Shown one piece after another: positions 19,817 to 28,596 of a stretch of DNA of 64,000 nucleotides. A program made the translations under genes and the position numbers. Source of the DNA: Actibacterium sp. (GTDB taxonomy: Bacteria > Pseudomonadota > Alphaproteobacteria > Rhodobacterales > Rhodobacteraceae); contig JADQCB010000018.1 in the NCBI GenBank assembly GCA_016278325.1, positions 25,596 to 89,595 on the forward strand, read 5' to 3'. Numbering within the stretch: position 1 is the first letter of the stretch; the number at the start of each line of letters is the position of its first letter. Under the pieces are notes generated by a model. The model searched no databases. It was not told the origin of the DNA and saw only the letters and a program-made list of their open reading frames with translations.

Positions 19817-20203
19817 TCAGGACGCGGGATAGAGCGCGCCGCAACGTGCCAGCGCATCGGCGGCGATGCGCCGCAGCTCGTCGCGTTTCGCCCGCAGCGC
19901 GGTCAGCTTGTCCCTTTCGGAGTCGATGTCGATCGCCACCGCCCGCTTGACCACGCGCTGCTCGGTCTCGCGGCAGAAGACGAGCCCGACATCCTCGTTA
20001 TCCCGCTCGCCAAGGCAGAACCGCATGGTCACATGCGGCTCGACCCTGCGCTCGATGGCATAGCCGCGGGCGATATTCTGTTCCAGCTCCACGATCAGCT
20101 TGCTGACGGTGTTCAACTCGCGCACCGCGGCGCGTTCGCATTGCTGGCGCGGCGTGGCGCAGGCCGCCAGCGGGATCAGCACGATCAGGGCGAGGCGGCG
20201 CAT
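19817..20203 (-). CDS. Putative lipoprotein, unknown function
   Basis: 128 residues. The N-terminus RRLALIVLIPLAAC is a signal peptide with a lipobox (LAAC, Cys about residue 15), so the mature protein should be lipid-anchored in the envelope. The rest is charged and helical, ending with a probable coiled coil (ERDKLTALRAKRDELRRIAADALARC). Four further cysteines may form disulphides. GGAG precedes the ATG. It lies upstream of imuB in the same direction but has no link to DNA repair. No family recognised. Confidence 0.72.
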   Translation of the reverse strand: MRRLALIVLIPLAACATPRQQCERAAVRELNTVSKLIVELEQNIARGYAIERRVEPHVTMRFCLGERDNEDVGLVFCRETEQRVVKRAVAIDIDSERDKLTALRAKRDELRRIAADALARCGALYPAS

Positions 20204-20324
20204 CGGCGGACTCCGTCATGGGATCGTCTGAATATACGCCCGCGCGGCGGGCCGGGCAATCCGCATACTGGCGGCGGGGTTTCAAAGCTGCTAACCCCGG
20301 CGCGACTTTCGCAGGAGGATGCCG

Positions 20325-21215
20325 ATGAGCGAGGATTTCGACACCCGCAAGGCGCGGGCCGCCGCCTGGTTCCGGGCGCTGCGCGACGAGATCGTGGCCG
20401 CCTTCGAGGCGCTGGAGGACAGCCAGGCCACCGGCCCCTTCGCGGATGCGCCCGCCGGCCGGTTCGAGGTGACCAGGACGCGCCGCAGCTCCGACGATGG
20501 CTCTGACGCCGGCGGCGGGCTGATGAGCGTGATGCGGGGCGGCCGGGTGTTCGAGAAGGTCGGCGTCAATGTCTCCGAGGTCTACGGCCAGTTGGGTGAC
20601 AAGGCGCAAAAGGCGATGGCCGCGCGCGGCGTGCCGGGCATGGCCGAAGACCCGCGCTTCTGGGCCTCGGGCATCAGCCTTGTCGCGCATATGCAGAACC
20701 CGCATACACCGGCGGTCCACATGAACACCCGGATGTTCTGGACGCCCCATGCCTGGTGGTTCGGTGGCGGATCCGACCTGAATCCTTGCATCGAATATGC
20801 CGAGGATACCGCGCATTTCCATGCGCAGCAGAAGGCGCATTGCGACCGGCACGACGCGGCCTATTACCCGCGCTTCAAGGCCTGGGCGGACGAATATTTC
20901 TATATCCCGCACCGCAACCGGGCGCGCGGGGTGGGCGGCATTTTCCTCGACGATCACAACACCGGCGACTGGGATGCCGATTTCGCCTTCATCCAGGATG
21001 TCGGGCGCGCCTTTCTGCCGGCCTTCGTTCCGATCGTCGAGAACCGCCGCGATACCCCGTGGTCCGGGGAGGACCGCGAAACGCAGCTGGTGCATCGCGG
21101 TCTCTATGCCGAATACAACCTCGTCTATGACCGGGGGACGAAATTCGGGCTGGAAACCGGGCATGACGCGAATGCCGTGCTCATGAGCCTGCCCCCGGTT
21201 GCAAAATGGCCCTGA
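20325..21215 (+). CDS. hemF: Oxygen-dependent coproporphyrinogen III oxidase
   Basis: 296 residues. Converts coproporphyrinogen III to protoporphyrinogen IX with O2 in haem synthesis. Conserved features: [26 protein letters not shown] with the catalytic His/Asn region, [11 protein letters not shown], and [13 protein letters not shown]. The ATG at 20325 is chosen over the one at 20319 because AGGAGG (20313-20318) directly abuts the latter. The pseudouridine synthase gene starts just after. hemE and hemC lie nearby but in separate units. Confidence 0.95.
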   Translation: MSEDFDTRKARAAAWFRALRDEIVAAFEALEDSQATGPFADAPAGRFEVTRTRRSSDDGSDAGGGLMSVMRGGRVFEKVGVNVSEVYGQLGDKAQKAMAARGVPGMAEDPRFWASGISLVAHMQNPHTPAVHMNTRMFWTPHAWWFGGGSDLNPCIEYAEDTAHFHAQQKAHCDRHDAAYYPRFKAWADEYFYIPHRNRARGVGGIFLDDHNTGDWDADFAFIQDVGRAFLPAFVPIVENRRDTPWSGEDRETQLVHRGLYAEYNLVYDRGTKFGLETGHDANAVLMSLPPVAKWP

Positions 21216-21222
21216 TGCCCGC

Positions 21223-21795
21223 GTGACCCGGTTGATCCTGTTCAACAAACCGTTCGACGTGCTGTCGCAGTTCACCGACCGGGGCACCGAGGGGACGCGG
21301 CGGCGCACCCTGTCGGATTTCCTGGACGTGCCCGGCGTCTATCCCGCCGGCCGGCTGGATCGCGACAGCGAGGGCCTGCTGCTGCTGACCGATGACGGCA
21401 AGCTGCAACACCGCATCTCGAATCCGCGCCACAAGATGCCCAAGACCTATTGGGCGCAGGTCGAGGGGCTGCCCGACGCGGCGGCGCTGCAACGGCTTCG
21501 CGATGGCGTCACCCTGAACGACGGTCCGACCCGTCCCGCGAAGGTGCGCCGCATCGACGCGCCATCCGGCCTGTGGCCGCGCATCCCGCCGGTGCGGTTT
21601 CGCAAGACGGTGCCGGATTGCTGGATCGAAATCACCGTGACCGAGGGGCGCAATCGCCAGATCCGTCGCATGACCGCCGCGATCGGCCATCCGACCCTGC
21701 GGCTGATCCGCTGGCGTATCGGCGAATGGGCGCTGGACGGGCTGGCCAGCGGCGAATGGCGCGCGGCCGGGATCACGCCCCGGAAAGTTTCATGA
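21223..21795 (+). CDS. rluE: Pseudouridine synthase, RluE-like
   Basis: About 190 residues. The sequence [16 protein letters not shown]..., then the catalytic [18 protein letters not shown] (Asp of RLD) and [22 protein letters not shown] match RluE, which modifies U2457 of 23S rRNA in E. coli. The start is taken as GTG 21223, eight bases after the hemF stop; TTG 21199 would overlap hemF. Neither has a clear ribosome-binding site, so translation may depend on hemF. The 3' end overlaps the convergent DMT transporter gene by 23 bases. Confidence 0.88.
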   Translation: MTRLILFNKPFDVLSQFTDRGTEGTRRRTLSDFLDVPGVYPAGRLDRDSEGLLLLTDDGKLQHRISNPRHKMPKTYWAQVEGLPDAAALQRLRDGVTLNDGPTRPAKVRRIDAPSGLWPRIPPVRFRKTVPDCWIEITVTEGRNRQIRRMTAAIGHPTLRLIRWRIGEWALDGLASGEWRAAGITPRKVS

Positions 21796-22612
21796 CCTTC
21801 CGTTCGCGGTAGAACGTGTAGATGCCCGAGGCCACGATGATCGCCGCGCCGATCCAGGTCCAGAAATCGGGGAACTGACCGAAGACGATATAGCCATAGA
21901 AGGTGCCCCAGATCATCATCGAATACTGCATCGGGGCGACCACGACGGCCTGGCCGACCTCCAGGGCGCGGATGATCAGGAATTCGCCCGCCGCGGCCAG
22001 GGTGCCGATTCCGCAAAGCAGCGCCAGTTCCAGCCAGCTCTGCGGCCATTGCCAGAAAAACGGCAGCGGGATGGTCAGCAGCAGGCTGCCGGTCAACGCG
22101 GTATAGGCTACCGTCGTTTCGGTCCTGTCGCCACCGCTCAGCATCCGCGACAGGATCTGGCGCAGCGCGAACAGCAATGCCGCCAGTAACAGCAACAGGG
22201 CCGCGGGATGGATCACCCCCAGTCCGGGGCGGATCACGATCAGCGTGCCGACAAAGCCGACGGTGATCGCGCTCCAGCGGCGAATGCCCACCGGCTCGCG
22301 CAGGATCAGCGCGCCCAGCATGGTCACGAAGAACGGCGCGACAAAGCTGATCGCAACCGCGTCGGCCAGCGGAACGAAGCTGACCGCGACGATGAACAGC
22401 GTGGCCGAACTCGCTGCAAGCGCCCCGCGCGACATTTGCAGGAACGGTGTGCTGGTCCTGAGCACGGCCAGCCCGCGCAGCCGCAGCAGGAAAAGCACGC
22501 CGATCAGAAGGCCGAGCTGCCGGGTCCAGACGATCTGGATCGGGTGCAGCGTCTGGGTCAGGAACTTGGCCTGCGTGTCCACCGCCGAAAACAGGAAGAA
22601 CCCGGCGGCCAT
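21773..22612 (-). CDS. EamA/DMT superfamily transporter
   Basis: 279 residues with about ten hydrophobic helices in two five-helix EamA repeats; the second begins around [22 protein letters not shown]. Members export amino acids or small metabolites; the substrate is unknown. The first ATG falls inside what looks like the first helix. In-frame codons upstream read like a normal family N-terminus (QQHAQNLRGLIF) but contain no ATG, GTG or TTG, so either a rare start is used or the gene is slightly damaged at the 5' end. Confidence 0.8.
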   Translation of the reverse strand: MAAGFFLFSAVDTQAKFLTQTLHPIQIVWTRQLGLLIGVLFLLRLRGLAVLRTSTPFLQMSRGALAASSATLFIVAVSFVPLADAVAISFVAPFFVTMLGALILREPVGIRRWSAITVGFVGTLIVIRPGLGVIHPAALLLLLAALLFALRQILSRMLSGGDRTETTVAYTALTGSLLLTIPLPFFWQWPQSWLELALLCGIGTLAAAGEFLIIRALEVGQAVVVAPMQYSMMIWGTFYGYIVFGQFPDFWTWIGAAIIVASGIYTFYRERKVMKLSGA

Positions 22613-22825
22613 GAAGATCAGGCCGCGCAGGTTTTGCGCATGTTGCTGGCCCGGGGTGAAAACCGCAGGCGTGGCGCTTGCGAACGGAATGGCTCTGGCC
22701 CCCTTTGCCGGGCTGGAATCTGGTATACCACCATGGCTAGCGCAGCCCGTCGCAGGCGTCCAGCAAAACCCGCCGGCGCGATCGGGCGCGTTTTCTGCGA
22801 TGCGACGGGCCGATCGCGCGGGGGG

Positions 22826-23857
22826 TCAGCCGCGGATCGCTTCGAGCATGCGTGACACGTTGTCGGGATCGGCATCCGGGGTGATGCCGTGGCCGAGGTT
22901 GAAGACATGCGGCCCGTTGGCAAAGGCGCGGATGATCCGTCGCGTTTCGTCGATCATGGTCGGCCCGCCGGTCACCATGTGCTTCGGGTCGAGGTTGCCC
23001 TGAACGCAACCGTCAACCTGGACCTTCGCCGCCGCCCATTCGGCGCTGACGGAATTGTCCAGCGCCACGCAATCGGCGCCGGTGGAACGGGCGAAACCCA
23101 CATAATGCGCGCCCGCCTGGCGCGGAAAGGCGATGACCGGGGTTTGCGGGTGGCGGGCCTTCAACTCGGAAATGATCGCTTTCGCCGGCGCCAGGGCATA
23201 GCGCTCGAAATCGGCGCCTTTCAGCGACCCGGCCCAGCTGTCGAACAGCTTGACCACCTCGGCGCCGGCCTCGATCTGTGCGGAAAGGTATTCCACGGTC
23301 GCAGCGGTGATCCGGTCGATGAGCGCGTCGAAGACGGGCCGGTTGCCTTGCTTCAGCGCATGGGCCGGGCCCTGATCCGGGGTGCCGCGCCCGGCAATCA
23401 TGTAGGTTGCCACGGTCCAGGGCGCCCCGGCGAACCCGATCAGCGTCACCTCCGGCGGCAGCTCCGGCTTGACGATGCGCAATGTCTCGTAGATCGGGGA
23501 AAGCGTTTCGTGGATGTCCCCGACGCGCCGCAGGGCATCGAAATCGTCCTGTGTGGTTATGGTGGACAGGCGCGGCCCCTCGCCGGTGACGAACCAGAGA
23601 TCCGCGCCCAGAGCCTGCGGCACCAGCAGGATGTCGGCAAACAGGATCGCCCCGTCAAAGCCATAGCGCCGGATCGGTTGCAGCGTGACCTCGGCCGCAA
23701 GATCGGGCGTGTAGCACAGGGTCAGGAAATCCCCCGCCCTGGCCCGCGTGGCCTTGTATTCGGGCAGATAGCGCCCGGCCTGCCGCATCAGCCAGACCGG
23801 CGGGACGGCCTGAACCTCGCCGGCAAGGGCGCGCAGCAGTTTCTTTGTGGCAGCCAT
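22826..23857 (-). CDS. hemE: Uroporphyrinogen decarboxylase
   Basis: 343 residues, standard length. Removes four carboxyl groups from uroporphyrinogen III to give coproporphyrinogen III. It shows [15 protein letters not shown] near the N-terminus, with Arg and Gly residues of the substrate pocket, then [14 protein letters not shown], and [12 protein letters not shown] near the end. It is divergent from hemC with 105 bases between start codons, an arrangement seen in other alphaproteobacteria. Confidence 0.96.
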   Translation of the reverse strand: MAATKKLLRALAGEVQAVPPVWLMRQAGRYLPEYKATRARAGDFLTLCYTPDLAAEVTLQPIRRYGFDGAILFADILLVPQALGADLWFVTGEGPRLSTITTQDDFDALRRVGDIHETLSPIYETLRIVKPELPPEVTLIGFAGAPWTVATYMIAGRGTPDQGPAHALKQGNRPVFDALIDRITAATVEYLSAQIEAGAEVVKLFDSWAGSLKGADFERYALAPAKAIISELKARHPQTPVIAFPRQAGAHYVGFARSTGADCVALDNSVSAEWAAAKVQVDGCVQGNLDPKHMVTGGPTMIDETRRIIRAFANGPHVFNLGHGITPDADPDNVSRMLEAIRG

Positions 23858-23962
23858 CGTCGCTCTCCGTCCGTCGCGTTCGCCGTCTCGTCACCCGGTG
23901 GCGCTGGCATGTCAAGGGCAGGTGGATTGTCAGCCCCGCCGCAGCCGGGTAGAGACGACGCC

Positions 23963-24922
23963 ATGACACTGACGCTTCCCACCCCCGCTTCGCCCCTGAA
24001 GATCGGCACCCGCGGCTCGCCGCTGGCGCTGGCGCAGGCCAACGAGACGCGCGACCGGCTGGCTGCGGCATTCGACCTGCCGCAGCAGGCGTTCGAGATC
24101 GTCGTGATCAGGACCGCCGGGGACGACCGCCAGATGATCGCGGCCGACCGCCCCCTGAAGGAGGTCGGCGGCAAGGGCCTGTTCGTGCGGGAAATCGAGG
24201 CGGCGATGCTGTCGGGCGACATCGACATTGCCGTGCATTCGATGAAGGACATGCCGGTGGTCCAGCCCGCGGGGCTGGTGCTGGAATGTTACCTGCCGCG
24301 CGAGGATCCGCGCGACGCTTTCGTGTCGCCGCATGTGGCGGGGCTGGCGGATCTGCCCGAGAGGGCCGTGGTGGGCACGTCCAGCCTGCGCCGGCGGGCG
24401 CAGCTTCTGGTGCGGCGCCCGGACCTGCGCGTGGTAGAGTTCCGCGGCAACGTGCAGACCCGTCTGCGCAAGCTGGAGGACGGCGTCGCGGTCGCGACAT
24501 TCCTGGCGATGGCGGGGTTGAACCGGCTGGGCATGGCCGAGCTGGCGCGCGGTGCGGTGGCCACCAAGGACATGCTGCCCGCGGTGGCCCAGGGCGCCAT
24601 CGGGATCGAGCGGCGCGATGGCGACAGCCGCGTGGCGGGGATGCTGGACGCCATCCATGACCCGGACACGGCGCAGCTTCTGGCGGCGGAGCGGGCCTTT
24701 CTCGCGGCGCTTGACGGGTCTTGCGAGACCCCGATCGGCGGGCTGGCCGAGCGGACGGGCGGGCAGTTGCGGCTGCGCGGCGAGATTCTGCGCCCGGACG
24801 GGTCGGAGCGGTTGACCGATGACGCAGTCGCGCCGATCGAGGACGCCGCCGAGATGGGCCGTGCGATGGGCGCGGGCCTGCTCGCGCGGGCCGGGCCGGG
24901 CTTTTTCGATTTCAAGACCTGA
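23963..24922 (+). CDS. hemC: Hydroxymethylbilane synthase (porphobilinogen deaminase)
   Basis: 319 residues. Polymerises four porphobilinogens to hydroxymethylbilane. The sequence begins with IGTRGSPLALAQA. It has the active-site region HSMKDMP (catalytic Asp), the arginine-rich GTSSLRRRAQ, and the dipyrromethane cofactor attachment Cys254 in LDGSCETPIGG. The start at 23963 is set by homology; the frame is open for another kilobase upstream, opposite hemE, which is a coding shadow. It is divergent from hemE. Confidence 0.96.
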   Translation: MTLTLPTPASPLKIGTRGSPLALAQANETRDRLAAAFDLPQQAFEIVVIRTAGDDRQMIAADRPLKEVGGKGLFVREIEAAMLSGDIDIAVHSMKDMPVVQPAGLVLECYLPREDPRDAFVSPHVAGLADLPERAVVGTSSLRRRAQLLVRRPDLRVVEFRGNVQTRLRKLEDGVAVATFLAMAGLNRLGMAELARGAVATKDMLPAVAQGAIGIERRDGDSRVAGMLDAIHDPDTAQLLAAERAFLAALDGSCETPIGGLAERTGGQLRLRGEILRPDGSERLTDDAVAPIEDAAEMGRAMGAGLLARAGPGFFDFKT

Positions 24923-25273
24923 CCCGGTTGCGCGCTGGCGCGCGTTCCACTGCATCGGCCCCTCCCTGTCCCTCCCCCGGTCCGGGGCAGGGAACATCCT
25001 GCGCGGCGGTGGCCCGTGGCTCTGGCGTCTTTGGCCGGATGCCGCTATCGGGTGATACCGGCTTTGTGCCGTGGCATGCGCGGGGTCGGTGACGCTGGCC
25101 TGATTCGGGTCTGGACGGTGACAGGCCAAGCGGTCATTCTGATCGCAACGGTCCGATTGTCGTGCGCGCCGATCGGATTTTGACAGTGTCGCGCGGCAGC
25201 GGGTCGGGGAAAATCCGGCCGGAAATCCATCGCCGGAGCCGGTCTGCCGGTTCCGATTTCAGGGAGGTCTGAC
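24923..25273. other. Intergenic region between hemC and the thiolase gene
   Basis: 351 bases with no credible gene on either strand. Just after the hemC stop there is a short G+C hairpin (GCGCG...CGCGC) without a T-run. A TTGACA hexamer near 25179 might be a -35 element, but no convincing -10 was found at the right spacing. AGGGAGG at the right end is the ribosome-binding site of the thiolase gene. Confidence 0.4.
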
Positions 25274-26449
25274 ATGACCGGAATCGTCATACTCGGCGCG
25301 GCGCGCACCGCGATCGGAACATTCGGCGGGGCGTTGGCGGGAACCCCGCCAATCGAACTTGGCGGCCTGGTCGCCCGCGCCGCGCTGGAGCGCGCGGGCG
25401 TCGAGGGCGCGCGGATCGGCCATGTCGCCTTCGGCCATGTCATCAATACCGAACCGCGCGACATGTATCTTTCCCGGGTTGCGGCGATGCAGGCCGGCAT
25501 TCCCGACACGACACCGGCGATGAACGTGAACCGGCTGTGCGGCTCGGGCGCGCAGGCGATCGTGTCTGTGGTGCAGTCGCTGTTGCTGGGCGATGCCGAG
25601 TTCGCCCTTGCCGGCGGCGCCGAGAACATGAGCCGGTCGCCGCATATCCTGCCGGCCGCCCGCTGGGGCCAGAAAATGGGCGATGCCGGGGCACAGGACA
25701 TGATGCTGGGCGCGCTGAACTGCCCGTTCGGCACGGGCCATATGGGCGTGACAGCCGAAAACGTGGCTGCCGAACATGACATTCCGCGCGCGGCGCAGGA
25801 TGCCTTCGCGCTGGAAAGCCAGACCCGCGCGGAACGCGCGATCGCCGAGGGCCGCTTCCGCGAGCAGATCGTGCCGGTGGAGCTGCGCGTGAAGCGCGAC
25901 ACCGTGGCCTTCGACACCGACGAGCATCCCAAGGCAACTTCGCCCGAGGCGCTGGCCGCGCTGCGCCCGGTCTTCCGCAAGGACGGAACCGTGACCGCAG
26001 GCAATGCCAGCGGCATCAATGACGGCGCCGCCGCGCTGGTCTTCGCCCGCGAAGAGGCGGCCGCGGGCGCGGGCCTGGTGCCGCGCGCAAGGGTCTTGGG
26101 CTATGCCCATGCCGGCGTGCGCCCCGAGGTGATGGGCATCGGCCCGGTGCCCGCGGTCGAGGCCCTGCTGGCAAGAACCGGGCTGAAGGTCCAGGATTTC
26201 GACGTGATCGAAAGCAACGAGGCATTCGCGGCACAGGCGCTGGCGGTGAACAAGGGGCTGGGGCTGGACCCGGCGAAGGTGAACCCCAATGGCGGCGCCA
26301 TCGCATTGGGCCATCCGGTCGGCGCGACCGGCGCGATCCTGACCGTGAAGGCGTTGTACGAGCTGGAGCGGACCGGCGGCCGGGTCGCCCTGGTCACCAT
26401 GTGCATCGGCGGCGGGCAGGGCATTGCCCTTGCCATCGAGCGGATCTGA
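25274..26449 (+). CDS. Acetyl-CoA C-acyltransferase (thiolase)
   Basis: 391 residues, full-length thiolase. Nucleophile Cys89 is in NRLCGSGAQA; His347 is in NPNGGAIALGHPVGATGA; the second active-site Cys377 is in MCIGGGQGIA. GGAENMS is also present. It could act in beta-oxidation or in the condensing direction for polyhydroxyalkanoate synthesis (phaA/bktB-like); no neighbour such as a reductase or synthase decides this. The start follows AGGGAGG. It is monocistronic and convergent with pbpC. Confidence 0.92.
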   Translation: MTGIVILGAARTAIGTFGGALAGTPPIELGGLVARAALERAGVEGARIGHVAFGHVINTEPRDMYLSRVAAMQAGIPDTTPAMNVNRLCGSGAQAIVSVVQSLLLGDAEFALAGGAENMSRSPHILPAARWGQKMGDAGAQDMMLGALNCPFGTGHMGVTAENVAAEHDIPRAAQDAFALESQTRAERAIAEGRFREQIVPVELRVKRDTVAFDTDEHPKATSPEALAALRPVFRKDGTVTAGNASGINDGAAALVFAREEAAAGAGLVPRARVLGYAHAGVRPEVMGIGPVPAVEALLARTGLKVQDFDVIESNEAFAAQALAVNKGLGLDPAKVNPNGGAIALGHPVGATGAILTVKALYELERTGGRVALVTMCIGGGQGIALAIERI

Positions 26450-26550
26450 GCCGGCGGCAGGTCGTGCGGGCATCCGGGCGCGGGCGTTCTTGGCCCCGGC
26501 GGGGGCTCCGGGCAGGATGACGCCGGCGGTTTTCCCGCGCTGGCGGGCTC

Positions 26551-28596
26551 TCATCGAAGATAGAGATCCGCGCGCGTGGCGCGGCCGCCGGAATCGATGA
26601 CCGAAACTGTCACGAATCCGGCGCCGGGGGCAGGCAGGTTGATCTCCCGGCGCTGCTGCCCGGTCGCCAGCGGTGCGCCGTTGAACAGGACCGTGAAGGG
26701 GGGCACGCCCGACCGCAGTTTCAGCACCAGGCCGAGGCCGCCAAGCTCCAGTTCTGCGCCGTCGGGCGGATAGATCAGCTGCGGCGCATCCGGCGCGGCG
26801 GCGGCAAGCGCGGCCCCCCGCCCGCGAAAACGTTGCAGCGGCTGTGGCAGCCCGGCATTCGCAACGCGCAGGGTGCCGGGCGGAGGTGGTGGCAAAGGGT
26901 CAAGCCGCTGCTTGAGCAGGGCGAAAGCCTCGAACAGGACCGGCGCCGCGAGGTCGCCGCCGAAGGCCCCCGGCACCGGCGTGCCATCGGCGCGTCCGAT
27001 CCATACCGCGATGACATGGCGCCCGTCGAAACCGGCAGCCCAGGCATCGCGGTGGCCATAAGAGGTTCCGGTCTTGAAGGCCAGCCCGGTCTGCCCTGCC
27101 GCGACCGGGGGCGGCGTTCCGCGCAGAATGTCGGCCACCTGCCATGCCGCGACATCCGACAGCACCGCCGGGCCGGGGGCCCGAGGGGCGGTATCGGCCC
27201 GCCAATGCAAGCCAACCGGGCGCCCGCCATTGCCCAGCGCCGCGTAAAGCCGCGCCAGATCCTCCAGCGTCACGCCCAGCCCGCCCAGCGCGATGGCCAG
27301 GCCGGGTGAACCGCCGGGCAGGGCCGGCGTCATCCCGGCGCGGCGCAGATGCGCCATCACCCGCGCCGGACCCAGCGCTTCGGTCAGTGCCACGGCGGGA
27401 ATGTTCAGCGACAATTGCAACGCCTCGCGCATCCGTATGTCGCCGCGAAAGCGCCCGTCGAAATTCGTCGGCGCATAGCGCCCGAAAGAGGTTGGCCGAT
27501 CGGCGATCAGGGTTTCGGGATGGCCCAGCCCCTGATCGAAGGCCAGCCCGTAGATCAGCGGCTTCAGCGCCGATCCGGGCGAGCGCGGCGCCTGTGTCAT
27601 GTCGACATAGCCCTGCCGGGCCCGGTCGGTATATCCGGCAGAGCCGACAGAGGCCAGGATCTCGCCGCTGCGGTGGTCGGCCACGACGATCGCGACAGAG
27701 AGGCGCTCGCCCCGATCGCGCACGGATCGGCGCGCGAGATTCTGCATTCGGGTCTGAAGCCCCGCGTCGATGGCAAGGCGATGACGCGCGGCAAGCGGCC
27801 GGTCCGCAAGCGCCCGGTCGGCCATGTGGGGCGCCAGGGCGGGAAACGGCCGCCGGGCCGTCGGCACCGGTTCGCGCCGCGCCGCCTCGGCACGGGCCGG
27901 GTCAAGAACGCCATGATCGACCAGCCGCGCCAGAACCCGATCGCGGGCCGCGCGCGCGGCATCGGGAAAGCGGTCGGGGCGGCGGGTTTCGGGCGATTGC
28001 GGCAGCGCCACCAGCAGCGCCGCCTGGGCCGCGGTCAGCCGATGGGGCGGCTTTCCGAACCAGGCCCGACTCGCCGCGCGGATCCCTTCCAGGTTGCCGC
28101 CGAACGGCGCGCGGTTCAGGTAAAGCGCCAGGATCGCCGCCTTGTCCAGGCGCCGTTCCAGCGCCAGCGCGACCCGGATCTGGCGCAGCTTGCCGGACCA
28201 GCGTCCGGTCGGCCCGTCCTCGATCAGCCGGGCCACCTGCATCGTCAGGGTGGATCCGCCCGAGACGACATGGCCGTTCCAGGCAGCCTGCGCCGCCGCC
28301 CGCGCCAGGGCCGGAAGATCGACGCCCGCGTGGCGGTAAAAGCGCTTGTCCTCATAGGCGATGAGCATCCGCAGATAGAGCGGATCGACCGCATCGGCGG
28401 CAACCGCCAGCCGCCAGCGCCCGTCGGCGACGGTATAGGCGCGCAGCAGGGTGGAATCGCGGGCCAGCACCTCGACCGAGGTTTCGGCCGCCAGGGGCGG
28501 CAAATCCGTCGCCGCCACCCATCCGTCCAGCGCATCGCGCGCCGCCGCGGCGCCCCACAGCGCGACGACCAGCGCGAAGAGCGCGCGCGCCCTCAT
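26551..28596 (-). CDS. pbpC: Penicillin-binding protein 1C
   Basis: 681 residues. A short membrane anchor lies at the N-terminus (ALFALVVALWGAAAA). The GT51 glycosyltransferase domain has EDKRFYRHAGVD and GGSTLTMQVARL. The transpeptidase domain has the SxxK motif at Ser342 (PGSALKP) and KTGTSYGHRDAW. The C-terminal BiPBP domain (about 600-681) is a PBP1C feature. It builds or repairs peptidoglycan in the periplasm. The ATG at 28596 overlaps the stop of the alpha-2-macroglobulin gene as ATGA. The frame stays open beyond the start, inside that gene, but this is a shadow. Confidence 0.93.
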   Translation of the reverse strand: MRARALFALVVALWGAAAARDALDGWVAATDLPPLAAETSVEVLARDSTLLRAYTVADGRWRLAVAADAVDPLYLRMLIAYEDKRFYRHAGVDLPALARAAAQAAWNGHVVSGGSTLTMQVARLIEDGPTGRWSGKLRQIRVALALERRLDKAAILALYLNRAPFGGNLEGIRAASRAWFGKPPHRLTAAQAALLVALPQSPETRRPDRFPDAARAARDRVLARLVDHGVLDPARAEAARREPVPTARRPFPALAPHMADRALADRPLAARHRLAIDAGLQTRMQNLARRSVRDRGERLSVAIVVADHRSGEILASVGSAGYTDRARQGYVDMTQAPRSPGSALKPLIYGLAFDQGLGHPETLIADRPTSFGRYAPTNFDGRFRGDIRMREALQLSLNIPAVALTEALGPARVMAHLRRAGMTPALPGGSPGLAIALGGLGVTLEDLARLYAALGNGGRPVGLHWRADTAPRAPGPAVLSDVAAWQVADILRGTPPPVAAGQTGLAFKTGTSYGHRDAWAAGFDGRHVIAVWIGRADGTPVPGAFGGDLAAPVLFEAFALLKQRLDPLPPPPPGTLRVANAGLPQPLQRFRGRGAALAAAAPDAPQLIYPPDGAELELGGLGLVLKLRSGVPPFTVLFNGAPLATGQQRREINLPAPGAGFVTVSVIDSGGRATRADLYLR

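Noticed and set aside
22889..23962. Upstream extension of the hemC frame
   Set aside because: It is antisense to hemE; hemC homology starts at 23963.
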